A stretch of 64,000 nt of DNA, from positions 62,001 to 126,000 of the forward strand of contig NZ_MDKC01000033.1 in assembly GCF_001712755.1 (NCBI RefSeq), in the 5' to 3' direction. This document shows positions 63,244-64,000 of the stretch, one piece after another. Under the pieces are notes generated by a model, which was not told the DNA's origin, did not search any database, and saw only the letters and a list, made by a program, of their open reading frames with translations. The translations under genes were made by a program, and so were the position numbers. This DNA is from Gottfriedia luciferensis. GTDB taxonomy: Bacteria; Bacillota; Bacilli; Bacillales; Bacillaceae_G. Every line of letters starts with the position of its first letter. Within the stretch, counting starts at the first letter, position 1.

Positions 63244-64000
63244 TTACCCCATTACTTTATATAAATTTTTAATTACTTCTTTAATTATTTTGTTAAACTG
63301 CTCTACTTCACTCATTGTATTTTCATAAGAAAGACTGATTCTGACAGCACTACTTGCTACTTTTTCGCTTTTACCCATACTTTGTAGTACCCGGCTTATC
63401 TCAAAAGTTTTAGAAGAACATGCTGATTTTGTAGAAATAAAAACATTTTCTTCAGATAGAGCATGGACAATTACCTCAGGCTTTAATCCTACAAATGAAA
63501 TATTTATTATATGAGGAGCAAAATCCGATTCTGGTGAGTTCAATACAGCGTAGTCAATCATCTCTAAATTTTGAATAAGTTCATTTCTCATATTATATAG
63601 GTGATCATTCATTGTTTTTTGTTTTTCTAGCGTGATTCTAAGCGCTTTTGCCATCGCAACAATTCCTGCTAGATTTTCCGTACCTGAACGAATCTCTCTT
63701 TCCTGTGACCCACCTGTCATTAAAGATGATAAGGTTACACCTTCTCTAATATATAAAATTCCAGTTCCTTTTACACTATGAAATTTATGACCCGAAATAG
63801 ATAATAAATCAATCGCAGCTTGTTTAATATTTAATGGTACTTTCCCTACCCCTTGAACAGCGTCAACATGGAAAAATATTTTTGGATAATCCGTTAATAA
63901 TCGACCAATTTCTGCTATTGGTTGAATTGCTCCTGTTTCATTATTTACATGAATGACAGAAACTAATATCGTATCATCTCTTAACGCATTTTTTAATTGG
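63244..64000 (-). CDS. nifZ: Cysteine desulfurase, C-terminal two thirds
   Basis: Runs off the right edge; the frame is open to base 63999. Visible blocks: [28 protein letters not shown], and the PLP lysine in [14 protein letters not shown], then [19 protein letters not shown] and the catalytic Cys loop STKSACSSK. This PLP enzyme gives cysteine sulfur to ThiI; thiI starts 4 bp after its stop. It matches NifZ of the B. subtilis nifZ-thiI pair. The start codon is outside the window. Confidence 0.93.
   Translation of the reverse strand, partial: QLKNALRDDTILVSVIHVNNETGAIQPIAEIGRLLTDYPKIFFHVDAVQGVGKVPLNIKQAAIDLLSISGHKFHSVKGTGILYIREGVTLSSLMTGGSQEREIRSGTENLAGIVAMAKALRITLEKQKTMNDHLYNMRNELIQNLEMIDYAVLNSPESDFAPHIINISFVGLKPEVIVHALSEENVFISTKSACSSKTFEISRVLQSMGKSEKVASSAVRISLSYENTMSEVEQFNKIIKEVIKNLYKVMG

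Noticed and set aside
63244-63720. A separate small gene starting at an internal Met of the cysteine desulfurase
   Set aside because: The frame is open without a stop to the right edge and the upstream residues match the same family, so it is one gene cut by the window.

Overview
The window is a 64 kb piece of an AT-rich chromosome from a spore-forming member of the Bacillaceae. Four things support this: gene order that largely follows the Bacillus subtilis ysdC-rplT-infC / dnaI-dnaB / phoPR-polA / citZ-icd-mdh / pyk-pfkA-accAD / dnaE / nrnA / ackA / sspA-thiI-nifZ arc; sporulation genes (ytxC, ytrH-ytrI, ytaF, ytfJ, an alpha/beta SASP); a stand-alone bacterial nitric oxide synthase; and intergenic repeats of the 'GTTGATT...CTTTCCATGGGGC...AATCAAC' type common in Bacillus-like genomes. 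The repeats and the nitric oxide synthase would fit a Gottfriedia- or B. cereus-like species, but I cannot settle the genus. I see no tRNA, rRNA, prophage, IS transposase or CRISPR array.

Layout. 1-5.6 kb: 5' end of a glycine-betaine ABC transporter ATPase with a terminator-bearing leader, the M42 peptidase ysdC, nitric oxide synthase, a metallo-beta-lactamase-fold hydrolase, and infC-rpmI-rplT behind an L20-type leader with two tandem sigma-A promoters. infC starts at AUU. 5.6-17.1 kb: ytxC, dnaI-dnaB, nrdR, a repeat-bearing gap, speD, gapB, coaE, ytaF, mutM, polA. 17.3-25.3 kb: a DUF4177 gene, phoP-phoR, a MaoC-like gene, a conserved hypothetical, and the TCA genes mdh-icd-citZ. 25.5-34.2 kb: ytwI, ytvI, fxsA, pyk-pfkA, accD-accA and NADP-malic enzyme. 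34.3-41.1 kb: dnaE, ytrH-ytrI, nrnA, ytpI and an unrecognised helical-repeat gene. 41.1-50.6 kb: repeats, ytoI, ytkL, an M24 peptidase plus GNAT pair, alanine dehydrogenase, ytkK, small hypotheticals and an EcsC-family gene. 50.6-64 kb: ackA, ytxK, a stand-alone MprF-type transferase domain, proC, tpx, ytfJ-ytfI, a YtcJ-type amidohydrolase, an acyl-CoA synthetase, an aldose-epimerase-like gene, sspA, thiI and the 3' part of its partner cysteine desulfurase.

How the genes work together. Much of the window is central carbon metabolism and its links to lipid synthesis: pfkA-pyk, citZ-icd-mdh, malic enzyme, gluconeogenic gapB, ackA, and accDA for malonyl-CoA. The rest is replication and repair (dnaB-dnaI, polA, dnaE, mutM, nrdR) and translation (infC operon, thiI/nifZ for tRNA 4-thiouridine).

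The most interesting signals are regulatory or structural rather than new protein systems: a perfect FapR-type inverted repeat in the accDA leader; a 19-bp hairpin that buries the ytaF ribosome binding site; a terminator just upstream of the betaine-transporter gene that has no gene of its own; a repeat copy at 49.1 kb that is two left halves fused head to head and flanked by a perfect 35-bp direct duplication of a terminator; and a second repeat family present as one long and one internally deleted copy. I did not find a clearly new multi-gene system. Most of the window is a conserved core chromosome.
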